Below the pieces are notes generated by a model. That model ran no database searches. It saw only the letters and a program-made list of their open reading frames with translations, and was not told the DNA's origin. From positions 173,951 to 237,950 of the forward strand of contig JAFABG010000031.1 in assembly GCA_023426145.1 (NCBI GenBank): DNA of 64,000 bases. The letters run 5' to 3'. Positions 56,922-64,000 of the stretch are shown piece after piece; within the stretch, counting starts at the first letter, position 1, and each line of letters opens with the position of its first letter. The DNA comes from Bacteroidota bacterium. Lineage in GTDB: Bacteria > Bacteroidota > Bacteroidia > Bacteroidales > Bacteroidaceae. A program made the translations under genes and the position numbers.

Positions 56922-56976
56922 GAATGATGAATGTCAGGAATGGGTTTCAATGACGTCCACTCAGTATTCATCATTC
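56922..56976. repeat. Inverted repeat between gltX and waaA
   Basis: GAATGATGAAT (56922-56932) pairs exactly with ATTCATCATTC (56966-56976) across 33 bases. There is no T run on the plus strand, and the waaA ATG follows at 56990. Confidence 0.6.
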
Positions 56977-56989
56977 AAATTTGAAAATT

Positions 56990-58213
56990 ATGCTTTACAA
57001 TCTGGCAATAGTTATTTATGACCTTTTGGTTCATCTTGCTGCTCCGTTTAGTCGTAAGCCTCGGAAAATGATGAAGGGGCATTGGGTCGTATATGAACTT
57101 TTACGTCAGCAAGTGGAGAAAGGAGAGCAGTATATCTGGTTTCATGCAGCTTCGTTGGGTGAGTTTGAACAAGGTCGTCCTTTAATTGAAATGATTCGGG
57201 CAAAATATCCTACTTATAAGATTTTGCTTACTTTTTTCTCTCCTTCTGGTTACGAAGTGCGTAAACATTATCGAGGAGCGGATATTGTTTGCTATCTGCC
57301 ATTTGATAAACCCAGGAATGTAAAGAAGTTCCTTGATATTACGAATCCTTGTATGGCTTTCTTTATAAAATACGAATTTTGGAAGAATTATCTGGATGAA
57401 CTTCATAAACGCCGTATTCCTGTATATAGTATTTCCTCTATTTTCCGTCGTGATCAGATCTTCTTTAAATGGTATGGAGGAACTTACCGCCATGTGCTGA
57501 AGGATTTTGATCATTTATTTGTGCAGAATGAAGCTTCAAAGCGCTACTTGTCGAAAATAGGAATTAGCAGAGCGACGGTGGTTGGAGATACTCGTTTTGA
57601 CCGTGTCTTGCAGATTCGTGAAGAGGCTAAGGAACTTCCATTAGTTAAAATGTTTAAAGGGGATAATAGCTTTACTTTTGTAGCAGGTAGCTCTTGGGGC
57701 CCAGATGAAGATCTGTTCCTGGAATATTTTAATAGTCATCCTGAGATGAAATTAATTATTGCGCCTCATGTAATTGATGAGAATCACTTGGTAGAGATTA
57801 TAAGTAAACTAAAGCGACCATATGTCCGATATACACGCGCTGATGAAAAGAATGTATTGAAGGTTGATTGCTTAATTATAGATTGTTTTGGATTATTATC
57901 TTCAATATATCGCTATGGAGAAGTGGCTTATGTGGGGGGTGGCTTTGGCGTAGGCATTCATAACACATTAGAGGCTGCTGTTTATGGTATACCTGTGCTG
58001 TTTGGTCCTAAGTATCAAAAATTTATGGAGGCAATCCGATTGATAGAAGCTAAGGGGGCATATTCGATAAAGGACTATGAAGAACTTAGAACTTTACTTG
58101 ATCGTTTTCAAGCCGATGAGGTTTTTATGCGTGAAACAGGCACTAATGCTGGGTACTATGTGACTAGTAATGCAGGAGCAACAGAGAAAATTATGCATAT
58201 GATAAACTTTTAG
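56990..58213 (+). CDS. waaA: 3-deoxy-D-manno-octulosonic acid transferase
   Basis: A 407-residue inner-membrane-associated glycosyltransferase that adds Kdo to lipid A precursor. An N-terminal hydrophobic anchor (YNLAIVIYDLLVHLAAPF) is followed by the family motif WFHAASLGEFEQGRP, which carries the catalytic Glu, and the C-terminal GGGFGVGIHNTLEAAVYGIPVLFGP donor-binding site. The start is the ATG at 56990; an upstream TTG is rejected. It follows gltX and may be in the same unit. Confidence 0.95.
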   Translation: MLYNLAIVIYDLLVHLAAPFSRKPRKMMKGHWVVYELLRQQVEKGEQYIWFHAASLGEFEQGRPLIEMIRAKYPTYKILLTFFSPSGYEVRKHYRGADIVCYLPFDKPRNVKKFLDITNPCMAFFIKYEFWKNYLDELHKRRIPVYSISSIFRRDQIFFKWYGGTYRHVLKDFDHLFVQNEASKRYLSKIGISRATVVGDTRFDRVLQIREEAKELPLVKMFKGDNSFTFVAGSSWGPDEDLFLEYFNSHPEMKLIIAPHVIDENHLVEIISKLKRPYVRYTRADEKNVLKVDCLIIDCFGLLSSIYRYGEVAYVGGGFGVGIHNTLEAAVYGIPVLFGPKYQKFMEAIRLIEAKGAYSIKDYEELRTLLDRFQADEVFMRETGTNAGYYVTSNAGATEKIMHMINF

Positions 58214-58320
58214 TTTAACTTCAATTCCGAATGATTACCTTTATTTTTCCTTCCTTTATTGCATAACTATTAAAGATAGGCTATAAATCTTTATGTGTAT
58301 TCTAATTATAATATAAGTAT

Positions 58321-58342
58321 CGTTCCACTATAAAGTGGAACG
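58321..58342. repeat. Palindrome, third copy of the CGTTCyACTTAAGTGGAACG type
   Basis: CGTTCCACT (58321-58329) pairs perfectly with AGTGGAACG (58334-58342) around ATAA. The arms can be extended by GTAT and ATAC with one bulge. It lies between the convergent ends of waaA and the carbonic anhydrase gene. Confidence 0.65.
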
Positions 58343-58390
58343 AATACATAAATTAGAAATGAGACGTCTTACGAGGATTGGAACATTGGC

Positions 58391-58903
58391 TTATTTGTAC
58401 CATTGTGAATACATCAGATAGTTATGTGCTATCTTCTGATTTAATTCTTTTGCTTGCTCCGGGTCAACGTTTTTAATAAATTTTGCTGGTACACCTCCCC
58501 AAATACTGCCGGGTTCTATCACGGTGTTGCTTAATACGAGAGAGCCTGCAGCTACAATCGCTCCTTCTCCAATTACTGCATGATCCAGCAGGGTAGATCC
58601 CATACCGATGAGTGCATAATCTTTTACGGTAGCCCCGTGGATCGTTACGTTATGTCCTACAGAAACATGGTTTCCTATTTCTATAGTAGATTTTTCGTAT
58701 AGAGTATGAAGTACGGTTCCGTCTTGAATATTGACCCCATTTCCTATACGTATCGAATTAACATCACCTCTTAAGACTGTGCAAAACCATATGCTGCAGT
58801 CGCTTCCCATTTTTACATCTCCTATGACCGTGGCATTGTCTGCCAGAAAACAGTTTTCTCCAATTTCCGGAGTGAATCCTCTTACTGATTTGATTAAAGC
58901 CAT
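58391..58903 (-). CDS. Gamma-carbonic-anhydrase-like hexapeptide protein
   Basis: A 170-residue left-handed beta-helix protein. The zinc histidines fit His66 (TVLHTLYE), His84 (VGHNVT) and His89 (IHGATV), as in CaiE/YrdA gamma-carbonic anhydrases. The acyltransferase-like hexapeptide rungs run from about 12 to 140, and the C-terminal helix ends YLMYSQWYK. Carbonic anhydrase activity is plausible but not assured, since many YrdA-type proteins are untested. It is followed 68 bp upstream in the same orientation by aminopeptidase P and is probably co-transcribed. Confidence 0.9.
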   Translation of the reverse strand: MALIKSVRGFTPEIGENCFLADNATVIGDVKMGSDCSIWFCTVLRGDVNSIRIGNGVNIQDGTVLHTLYEKSTIEIGNHVSVGHNVTIHGATVKDYALIGMGSTLLDHAVIGEGAIVAAGSLVLSNTVIEPGSIWGGVPAKFIKNVDPEQAKELNQKIAHNYLMYSQWYK

Positions 58904-58971
58904 AATTATTTTTTTTCTAATGAGGTTTATTGAATATTGATTTAAAAATTCTAATCTCGAAATTCCCTATA

Positions 58972-60753
58972 TTAAATGGCTTCTGTTGCCTTGCGCAACC
59001 ATCTTTTTTCGTCTTCAGCAAGCTTCGGAGACAGTTTCTCATAAACAGTTTGATGATAATTATTGAGCCATTCGATCTCTTCTACGGCTAACATTTTTTT
59101 GATAATACCTTTCTTGCAAATAGGGCATAATGTAATAGTTTCGAATTTTAAGTATTCTCCAAACATACCTTCTTGGCCTTTACATACTAGTGTCAAGTTC
59201 TCAGTTCGTATTCCATGGCTGCCTGCTTTGTAGACACCAGGTTCGTTGGATGTTACCATCCCGGGCTGAAGAATAACTGGGTTTTCATTCATGCGAATAC
59301 TTTGAGGACCTTCGTGGACACTAAGAAAATGCCCTACGCCGTGTCCTGTACCGTGAAGAAAGTTCATCCCAATTCTCCAGATTGGCATACGAGCTAGTAC
59401 GTCTAGTTGTGCTCCACGGGTGCCGGCGGGGAATTTGGCCATTGCTAATGCAATATGTCCCTTTAATATTAGAGTGTAGTCTATTTTCTCTTCCTCTGTC
59501 AATTCTCCTAGTGCAATGGTGCGTGTGATATCAGTGGTACCATCTAAATATTGGGCACCTGAATCTAATAGTAAGAAGCCTTTTGATTGAAGCGTTATAT
59601 CGCTCTCTTCTGTTGCAGAATAATGCACAATTGCACCATGTTCTTTGTAGCCCGCGATTGTGTCAAAGCTTTCTCCCATGTATAGGGGTTGAGCGGCTCT
59701 AAATTCATGCAACTTCTTGTCGATGCTTAATTCTGTCTGTTTGCCTGAAGGAACAGTTTCTTCTAGCCATTTAAGGAATTTCACAAGTGCTAGTCCATCA
59801 CGTTCCATTGCGTTGTGGATGCCCGCAATTTCTTGCTCGTTACGGATAGCTTTCAATAGGGTCACAGGAGATTCATTACGAATGATTTGGCATGAAGGAT
59901 TAATAGCCGAATAAATGGCATAATTCGTTCTCTTTGGATCAATCAGAATATTTTCTTCAACTAGAGAATGTAGGTAAACTTCAACATTATCATATTTTTC
60001 TAAACCTATATCATATTTTTTCAAATATTCATTTACCTCCTGAGATACTTTTTCAGGTGATATAAAATAAGTAACATTGTCTTGTGTAATAAGTAGATAG
60101 CTTACGATTACCGGATTGCAGTGTACATCACTTCCTCTTAAGTTCAGTGTCCACGCTATTTCGTCTAGGCTTGATAAAAATAACGCATGTATACCTTTCT
60201 TTTTTAATTCAGTGCGGATTGAAGCTATTTTCTCTTCAACACTTTTCCCTGCGTATCTTACATCATAGACGAAAGCTTGTGCATTGGGCATAGTAGGGCG
60301 GCCTTTCCAAATACTTTTAAATGGATCACCAAACGTGTTAAGTTGTAAATTGCATGCAGTAAGGCTTTTTTTAAGTTCTTCTACTTGTTGAACCGAGAAC
60401 ATCTTTCCGTCAATGCTCACAGTATCACCAGGATTAAGATTCTTACGGAGAAATTCGGGGATGCTTGGAGTTTCGGGTAGCATCTCCTTATATAATGTAA
60501 TGCCAGTATTATCGAGTTCTCTTTCTGCTTGTAAAAAATAACGGGAGTCTGTCCATAGCCCGGCTTTATCCCTCAAGATAACTACAGTTCCAGCAGAGCC
60601 AGTGAAGCCGGAAATCCACTCCCGAGACATCCAGTGAGGAGCAACATATTCACTTAGATGAGGATCTGTGCTCGGAACGATGAATGCTTTGATGTTGTTT
60701 GTCTGGAATGTCATTCGTAATGCGTGTATACGCTCACTTATGTTTTGTTTCAT
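58972..60753 (-). CDS. pepP: Xaa-Pro aminopeptidase (aminopeptidase P, M24B)
   Basis: A 593-residue cytoplasmic metallopeptidase that removes an N-terminal residue next to proline. Two creatinase-like N-terminal domains (about 5-300) precede the pita-bread catalytic domain. Its metal ligands are the aspartates in LLLDSGAQYLDGTTDITR, the histidine in HGTGHGVGHF, the glutamate in SNEPGVYKAG and a later glutamate in RTENLTLV. The C-terminal extension from about 540 is typical of the longer eukaryote-like APP form. It is divergent from rpsU. Confidence 0.95.
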   Translation of the reverse strand: MKQNISERIHALRMTFQTNNIKAFIVPSTDPHLSEYVAPHWMSREWISGFTGSAGTVVILRDKAGLWTDSRYFLQAERELDNTGITLYKEMLPETPSIPEFLRKNLNPGDTVSIDGKMFSVQQVEELKKSLTACNLQLNTFGDPFKSIWKGRPTMPNAQAFVYDVRYAGKSVEEKIASIRTELKKKGIHALFLSSLDEIAWTLNLRGSDVHCNPVIVSYLLITQDNVTYFISPEKVSQEVNEYLKKYDIGLEKYDNVEVYLHSLVEENILIDPKRTNYAIYSAINPSCQIIRNESPVTLLKAIRNEQEIAGIHNAMERDGLALVKFLKWLEETVPSGKQTELSIDKKLHEFRAAQPLYMGESFDTIAGYKEHGAIVHYSATEESDITLQSKGFLLLDSGAQYLDGTTDITRTIALGELTEEEKIDYTLILKGHIALAMAKFPAGTRGAQLDVLARMPIWRIGMNFLHGTGHGVGHFLSVHEGPQSIRMNENPVILQPGMVTSNEPGVYKAGSHGIRTENLTLVCKGQEGMFGEYLKFETITLCPICKKGIIKKMLAVEEIEWLNNYHQTVYEKLSPKLAEDEKRWLRKATEAI

Positions 60754-60859
60754 ACCTAATTATATTATTTATTGACATATTTAGCTGTCTCAAAGGTACT
60801 AACTTTTCGTGGTTAATGATTTGTTTATGAATAGTTTTTGATAAATATTTGCCGAAAGT

Positions 60860-60890
60860 TTTGTGAATAAAGAAAGTATGTGTAATTTTG
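60860..60890 (+). promoter_or_regulatory. Promoter of rpsU
   Basis: A -33 TTTG at 60860-60863 and a -7 TAATTTTG at 60883-60890, 19 bp apart. The leader to rpsU is about 48 nt and shows no Shine-Dalgarno sequence. Confidence 0.7.
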
Positions 60891-60944
60891 CGGCGCAATT
60901 TGACTACGGAAATTTTTAACCAATAACATATTAATAATAACAAA

Positions 60945-61136
60945 ATGATTGTAGTACCTGTAAAAGAAGGCGAAAACATTGAAAAAGCGCTGAAGAAGTT
61001 TAAAAGAAAATTTGAGAAAACTGGTATCGTTAAAGAACTAAGAAGCAGACAACAGTTTGACAAACCGTCTGTAACTAAAAGACTTAAGAAAGAACGTGCA
61101 GTTTATGTTCAACAACTTCAGCAAGTAGAAGATTAA
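60945..61136 (+). CDS. rpsU: 30S ribosomal protein bS21
   Basis: A 63-residue basic protein (MIVVPVKEGENIEKALKKFK, then FDKPSVTKRLKKERAVYVQQ). In Bacteroidota bS21 helps to hide the 3' anti-Shine-Dalgarno of 16S rRNA, which explains why most genes here lack that element. It starts a unit with the xer recombinase 73 bp downstream and hpf. Length and motifs are complete. Confidence 0.97.
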   Translation: MIVVPVKEGENIEKALKKFKRKFEKTGIVKELRSRQQFDKPSVTKRLKKERAVYVQQLQQVED

Positions 61137-61209
61137 TAATTCGTAATTTCCTTTGAATTATTGAATTCTTTTCATACATTCGTTGCAGGATTTTAGATGT
61201 AGCGATATT

Positions 61210-62091
61210 ATGTTAATTAAATCTTTTCTTGATTATCTTCGGTATGAGCGGAACTATTCTGAGAGGACGGTTCTTGCATATGAAAGAGATATGACGCAAC
61301 TTCAAGAGTTTGCGCAGGAAGAGTATGGAAAGTTTGATTGGCTAGAGGTTGAAGCTGAGCTTGTTCGTGAATGGATTGTTCTATTGATGGATAAAGGATA
61401 TACTTCAACTTCAATAAATCGGAAGCTAAGTTCACTCCGGTCGTTTTATAAGTATCTTTTGAGGCAGGGAAATGAGGTTGTGGATCCATTACGAAAAATA
61501 AAAGGTCCTAAGAATAAAAAGCCTTTACCTGTCTTTCTGAAAGAGGACGAAATGAATAAACTGCTGGATGAAACTGATTTTGGCGAAGGATTTAAAGGTT
61601 GTCGTGACCGATTAATTGTTGAAACGTTTTATACAACTGGTATTAGGCTTTCGGAATTGATAGGTTTGGACAATGAAGATGTCGATCTTTCCTCATCTCT
61701 TTTAAAAGTTACTGGGAAAAGAAATAAGCAACGATTAGTTCCTTTCGGAGACGAATTGAAGCTATTGATGCTTGACTATATTAACATAAGAAATCAAATG
61801 GTTCTAGAACGGTCTGACGCTTTTTTTGTTAAAGAGAATGGTGGTCGGCTATATAAGAATCTAGTCTATAATCTAGTGAAACGAAACCTATCGAAGGTGG
61901 TAACGCTAAAAAAGAAGAGTCCTCATGTACTGAGACATACTTTTGCTACTACAATGCTGAATAATAACGCGGCATTAGGTGCAGTAAAAGAGCTTTTGGG
62001 GCATGAGAGTATAACGACTACTGAGATTTATACGCATACCACTTTTGAAGAACTAAAAAAAGTGTATAAACAAGCTCATCCAAGAGCTTAA
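61210..62091 (+). CDS. xerC: Tyrosine recombinase XerC/XerD-like
   Basis: A 293-residue site-specific recombinase. An N-terminal SAM-like core-binding domain (FLDYLRYERNYSERTVLAYE) is followed by the catalytic domain with RHRY residues: Arg in TTGIRLSEL, HVLRHTFATTML, and the nucleophile Tyr in ITTTEIYTH. It probably resolves chromosome dimers at dif with a partner recombinase, given its core-gene setting between rpsU and hpf; the XerC or XerD choice is not decided by sequence. The MLIKSFLDYL start is preferred; a frame extended to 61183 adds nine residues not usual in the family. Confidence 0.92.
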   Translation: MLIKSFLDYLRYERNYSERTVLAYERDMTQLQEFAQEEYGKFDWLEVEAELVREWIVLLMDKGYTSTSINRKLSSLRSFYKYLLRQGNEVVDPLRKIKGPKNKKPLPVFLKEDEMNKLLDETDFGEGFKGCRDRLIVETFYTTGIRLSELIGLDNEDVDLSSSLLKVTGKRNKQRLVPFGDELKLLMLDYINIRNQMVLERSDAFFVKENGGRLYKNLVYNLVKRNLSKVVTLKKKSPHVLRHTFATTMLNNNAALGAVKELLGHESITTTEIYTHTTFEELKKVYKQAHPRA

Positions 62092-62096
62092 AAAAA

Positions 62097-62103
62097 AGGA
62101 GGT
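62097..62103 (+). promoter_or_regulatory. Consensus Shine-Dalgarno of hpf
   Basis: AGGAGGT ends 4 bases before the hpf ATG at 62108. Most genes in the window have no such element, so it stands out. Confidence 0.7.
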
Positions 62104-62107
62104 AAGT

Positions 62108-62407
62108 ATGGATATTAGAATTCAATCAATTCACTTTGATGCGTCAGAGCAATTGCAGGCATTTATTCAGAAAAAAGTGTCTAAGTTGGAAAAATATTAC
62201 GAAGATATAAAGAAAGTAGAGGTGTCATTAAAGGTAGTTAAGCCAGAATCTGCAGAAAATAAAGAGGCAGGCATTAAAATTCTGATCCCAAATGGGGAGT
62301 TTTATGCAAGTAAAGTGTGTGATACATTTGAAGAAGCGATTGATTTAAATGTCGAGGCTCTTGAAAAGCAACTGGTGAAATACAAGGAAAAACAACGCAG
62401 TAAATAA
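62108..62407 (+). CDS. hpf: Ribosome hibernation factor, HPF/RaiA type
   Basis: A 99-residue short-form HPF. MDIRIQSIHFDASEQLQAFI is the beta-alpha start, followed by KVSKLEKYYEDIKKVEVSL and a basic C-terminal helix (KQLVKYKEKQRSK). It binds the 30S decoding centre and blocks translation in stationary phase. It lacks the long C-terminal dimerisation domain, so 100S formation would need another factor or not occur. It follows the xer gene by 16 bp and has an unusual consensus Shine-Dalgarno. Confidence 0.93.
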   Translation: MDIRIQSIHFDASEQLQAFIQKKVSKLEKYYEDIKKVEVSLKVVKPESAENKEAGIKILIPNGEFYASKVCDTFEEAIDLNVEALEKQLVKYKEKQRSK

Positions 62408-62422
62408 AAAGATCGCAAATAT

Positions 62423-62453
62423 TTTGCGGGAAAGAAATAAATAACTAAATTTG
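62423..62453 (+). promoter_or_regulatory. Promoter of the tRNA-Thr/Tyr/Gly cluster
   Basis: A -33 TTTG at 62423-62426 and a -7 TAAATTTG at 62446-62453, 19 bp apart, about 51 bp before tRNA-Thr. Confidence 0.7.
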
Positions 62454-62503
62454 CAGCCGTTTCGCTCGCATTAGAACGTAGCGGTTGCATTTTTAGCAAA
62501 AAA

Positions 62504-62577
62504 GCCTCTTTAGCTCAGTTGGCCAGAGCACGTGATTTGTAATCTCGGGGTCGTTGGTTCGAATCCGACAAGAGGCT
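62504..62577 (+). tRNA. tRNA-Thr (TGT)
   Basis: A 74-nt tRNA. Acceptor GCCTCTT pairs with AAGAGGC; the anticodon loop in GTGATTTGTAATCTC carries TGT. CCA is not encoded. Confidence 0.95.
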
Positions 62578-62698
62578 CGAAGGACGGACGGTAATGGGTC
62601 TGTTTGGAGAAAGAGTTAAAAAGAGAACAAGGATAAAACATTTATGTTCTATATATTGTTCAAATTTTAATCCTTTGTTTTATAAGTAGTTTTAGCAA

Positions 62699-62781
62699 GG
62701 GCAAATACCAGAGTGGCCAAATGGGGCAGACTGTAAATCTGCTGTCTTTCGACTTCGGTGGTTCGAATCCATCTTTGCCCA
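62699..62781 (+). tRNA. tRNA-Tyr (GTA)
   Basis: An 83-nt tRNA with a long variable arm. Acceptor GGGCAAA pairs with TTTGCCC, discriminator A; the anticodon loop CTGTAAA gives GTA. CCA is not encoded. Confidence 0.95.
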
Positions 62782-62789
62782 CAAAAATT

Positions 62790-62862
62790 GCGGAAGTAGC
62801 TCAGTTGATAGAGCATTAGCCTTCCAAGCTGAGGGTCGCGGGTTTGAGCCCCGTCTTCCGCT
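62790..62862 (+). tRNA. tRNA-Gly (TCC)
   Basis: A 73-nt tRNA. Acceptor GCGGAAG pairs with CTTCCGC; the anticodon loop CTTCCAA gives TCC. It lies 8 bp after tRNA-Tyr. Confidence 0.95.
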
Positions 62863-62866
62863 CTTT

Positions 62867-62899
62867 AAAAGAGAATCTTAATTAGATTCTCTTTTTTTT
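62867..62899 (+). terminator. Terminator of the tRNA cluster
   Basis: AAAAGAGAATCT pairs with AGATTCTCTTTT around a five-base loop and is followed by a long T run. It closes the tRNA cluster right after tRNA-Gly. Confidence 0.8.
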
Positions 62900-62974
62900 T
62901 GCATAAAATCTATAGTAAAATATTTTTTTATTTATATTTGTATAATAAAGTAATGTTCCATAGGTTATTAGAAG

Positions 62975-63445
62975 ATGAATCGTATAATTACTCTTATCTT
63001 TTCGTGTATTGCAACCATATCTTGCATAGCACAAACATCAATTAAGGATTCTGATGTATCTCAGGGTTCAACTATTGCACTAAGATTTGCCAATGAATAT
63101 GTTGCGCTTTGCTCCCAACGAAATGGCTCAGAAGATGACTGGATTGCAAAGAATAAATTAGTGACCAACCATTTTAAGTCCTCTTACAAAAAACTCATAA
63201 AATCGGCATTAAAAAAAGACCCTGAATTAGGATTAGGGTTTGATCCAATCTTCGATGCTCAAGATTACCCCGATAAAGGATTTAAAATTCACAGTTATGA
63301 CTGTAAAACTGGACTAGTAACATTAGAAGGCGAAGATTGGGCAGACTTCATATTAGTACTTAGAGTCGTGAAGCAAAAAGACAAATGGCTAGTTGACGGA
63401 TCAGGAGTTCTTAATATCCCTATTAACAAAAGAGGAAAACGTTAA
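62975..63445 (+). CDS. Small secreted protein, DUF3828-like
   Basis: A 156-residue protein with a signal peptide ending near residue 19 (CIAQ). The middle contains FDPIFDAQDYPDKGF, like the conserved acidic motif of DUF3828, and the C-terminus is basic (PINKRGKR). It is probably periplasmic; no catalytic motif is seen. It is rich in AAA and ATA codons compared with the housekeeping genes nearby and stands alone after the tRNA cluster, so it may be a recent arrival. The family call is tentative. Confidence 0.7.
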   Translation: MNRIITLIFSCIATISCIAQTSIKDSDVSQGSTIALRFANEYVALCSQRNGSEDDWIAKNKLVTNHFKSSYKKLIKSALKKDPELGLGFDPIFDAQDYPDKGFKIHSYDCKTGLVTLEGEDWADFILVLRVVKQKDKWLVDGSGVLNIPINKRGKR

Positions 63446-63561
63446 TAAACCAAACTGAAGCTATTTTTATTCGCAACCAACCTATTTCTATTAGAAAAAT
63501 TAAATCCTCGCAATATTGGTCTTAGAAAGTTAGGAAGATTATTAATAATAAAAAAGAAGAT

Positions 63562-63768
63562 ATGAAAGGTGATAAAAAATTAAGCCGCTCTAGAAGAGAA
63601 CGAATGATTGCAGGTATATGTGGAGGGTTAGCTGAATATTTTGACTGGGATCCCACATTAATAAGAATAGCCTATACACTGGCTACAATTTTCACTGCTT
63701 TTGCTGGATTTATTATATACATAATACTATGGCTCATAATGCCTGAATCAAAATATACTAATGAATAA
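63562..63768 (+). CDS. PspC domain protein
   Basis: A 68-residue membrane protein. The N-terminus has the PspC pattern MIAGICGGLAEYFDWDPTLIRIAYTL, overlapping a hydrophobic stretch at about 35-60 (FAGFIIYIILWLIMP). PspC-type proteins act in envelope stress in proteobacteria; in Bacteroidota small stand-alone PspC proteins are common and their role is unclear. No pspA gene is visible. It lies 116 bp after the DUF3828-like gene and could share its transcript. Confidence 0.85.
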   Translation: MKGDKKLSRSRRERMIAGICGGLAEYFDWDPTLIRIAYTLATIFTAFAGFIIYIILWLIMPESKYTNE

Positions 63769-63872
63769 AAATCATCTTATCAGTAATCGTTATGTTCAAG
63801 ATTTAAGCAACAAGCGGGATTACCTACGCATGCCTTAACAAAACAATGACTTAAAAAAAAGAATAAAAGAAA

Positions 63873-64000
63873 GGGGTCAGTCATTATTATTGGGGATTTA
63901 ACAATTATGCATACAACATCATCACTCTATAAAGATAGAATTTAACATCATCTACCCCTCTGAATGTAGCCCTGAATGATTTGAGTTTAGCATTGAAAGA
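63873..64000 (-). mobile_element. Insertion sequence, left end (runs off the window)
   Basis: A transposase C-terminus lies at 63905-64000. About 30 bases beyond its stop, near 63873, is ggggtcagtcattattattgg, a plausible terminal inverted repeat region. The other end is outside the window, so the boundary is a guess. Confidence 0.35.
63905..64000 (-). CDS. Transposase C-terminal fragment, IS204/ISAon1-like
   Basis: Thirty-one residues are visible before the stop, reading SFNAKLKSFRATFRGVDD and then VKFYLYRV to MMLYA. The pattern SFNAKLKSFR, FRGV and LYR near the very C-terminus matches the end of ISL3/IS204-type DDE transposases common in Bacteroides. The rest lies to the right of the window. 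It is on the minus strand, opposite to the genes upstream. The family call rests on this short end only. Confidence 0.6.
   Translation of the reverse strand, partial: SFNAKLKSFRATFRGVDDVKFYLYRVMMLYA

Noticed and set aside
62504..62862. tRNA cluster as a CRISPR or repeat array
   Set aside because: The units are three different tRNAs with full cloverleafs, not repeats with spacers; no CRISPR array is visible in the window.

Overview
The window is chromosomal DNA from a member of the Bacteroidota, almost certainly Bacteroides or a close relative. The signs are a complete SusC/SusD polysaccharide-utilisation locus (PUL), a UpxY-type antiterminator, surface lipoproteins with an acidic stretch after the lipobox cysteine, repeated promoters with the Bacteroides -7 element TAnnTTTG, mostly absent Shine-Dalgarno sequences, and housekeeping genes of Bacteroides type. 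It is mainly core genome, with accessory patches at 12.3-24.0 kb, 42-43 kb, 47-50 kb and the far right edge.

Layout. 0-12.3 kb: start of topA (minus), an HU-like DNA-binding protein, a two-gene unit of a large TPR protein and an outer-membrane barrel, a zinc-ribbon NUDIX hydrolase, ahpC followed by a frameshifted ahpF, an ammonium transporter, an inositol-phosphatase-like protein and ComF. 12.3-24.0 kb: a minus-strand PUL read right to left as GH5 glycanase with two BACON domains, SusC, SusD and two large modular lipoproteins, bounded by two identical tRNA-Asn genes. 24.2-41.8 kb: adenosine-kinase-like protein, S41 protease, PAS histidine kinase, ahcY, YfhO-like membrane protein, upp, pckA, typA, rpsO, a XRE-cupin regulator beside an acyl-CoA synthetase, manC and tRNA-Leu. 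41.8-50.3 kb: a long leader and an orphan UpxY gene, a TonB protein, a degenerate methyltransferase-like protein, a cobalamin adenosyltransferase, a DUF2795 protein, a calcineurin-like phosphoesterase, a damaged ECF sigma-factor gene, a small barrel protein and a PL1 pectate lyase. 50.3-62.9 kb: priA, a low-molecular-weight phosphatase, a 7TM-HD c-di-AMP phosphodiesterase, gltX, waaA, a gamma-carbonic anhydrase, aminopeptidase P, then rpsU-xer-hpf and tRNA-Thr/Tyr/Gly. 62.9-64.0 kb: a small secreted protein, a PspC protein and the C-terminal end of an IS transposase running off the window.

How the genes work together. The PUL gives surface capture (two lipoproteins plus SusD), first cleavage (GH5) and TonB-dependent import (SusC) of a plant-type beta-glycan. 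The TonB protein at 43.3 kb could energise such transport. AhcY and the adenosine-kinase-like protein fit S-adenosylhomocysteine recycling. rpsU, hpf and typA are ribosome-related genes.

The items most worth a second look are the ahpF frameshift in a GAAG repeat, the sigma factor whose region 4 is replaced by a Gly/Asn-rich tail, four exactly 22-bp-spaced repeats at 33069-33156, a palindrome family at 379, 424 and 58321, the orphan UpxY gene with its long leader, repeated glycan-binding-like modules in the PUL lipoproteins, and a consensus Shine-Dalgarno in front of hpf next to rpsU. No CRISPR array, prophage or clear defence system is visible.
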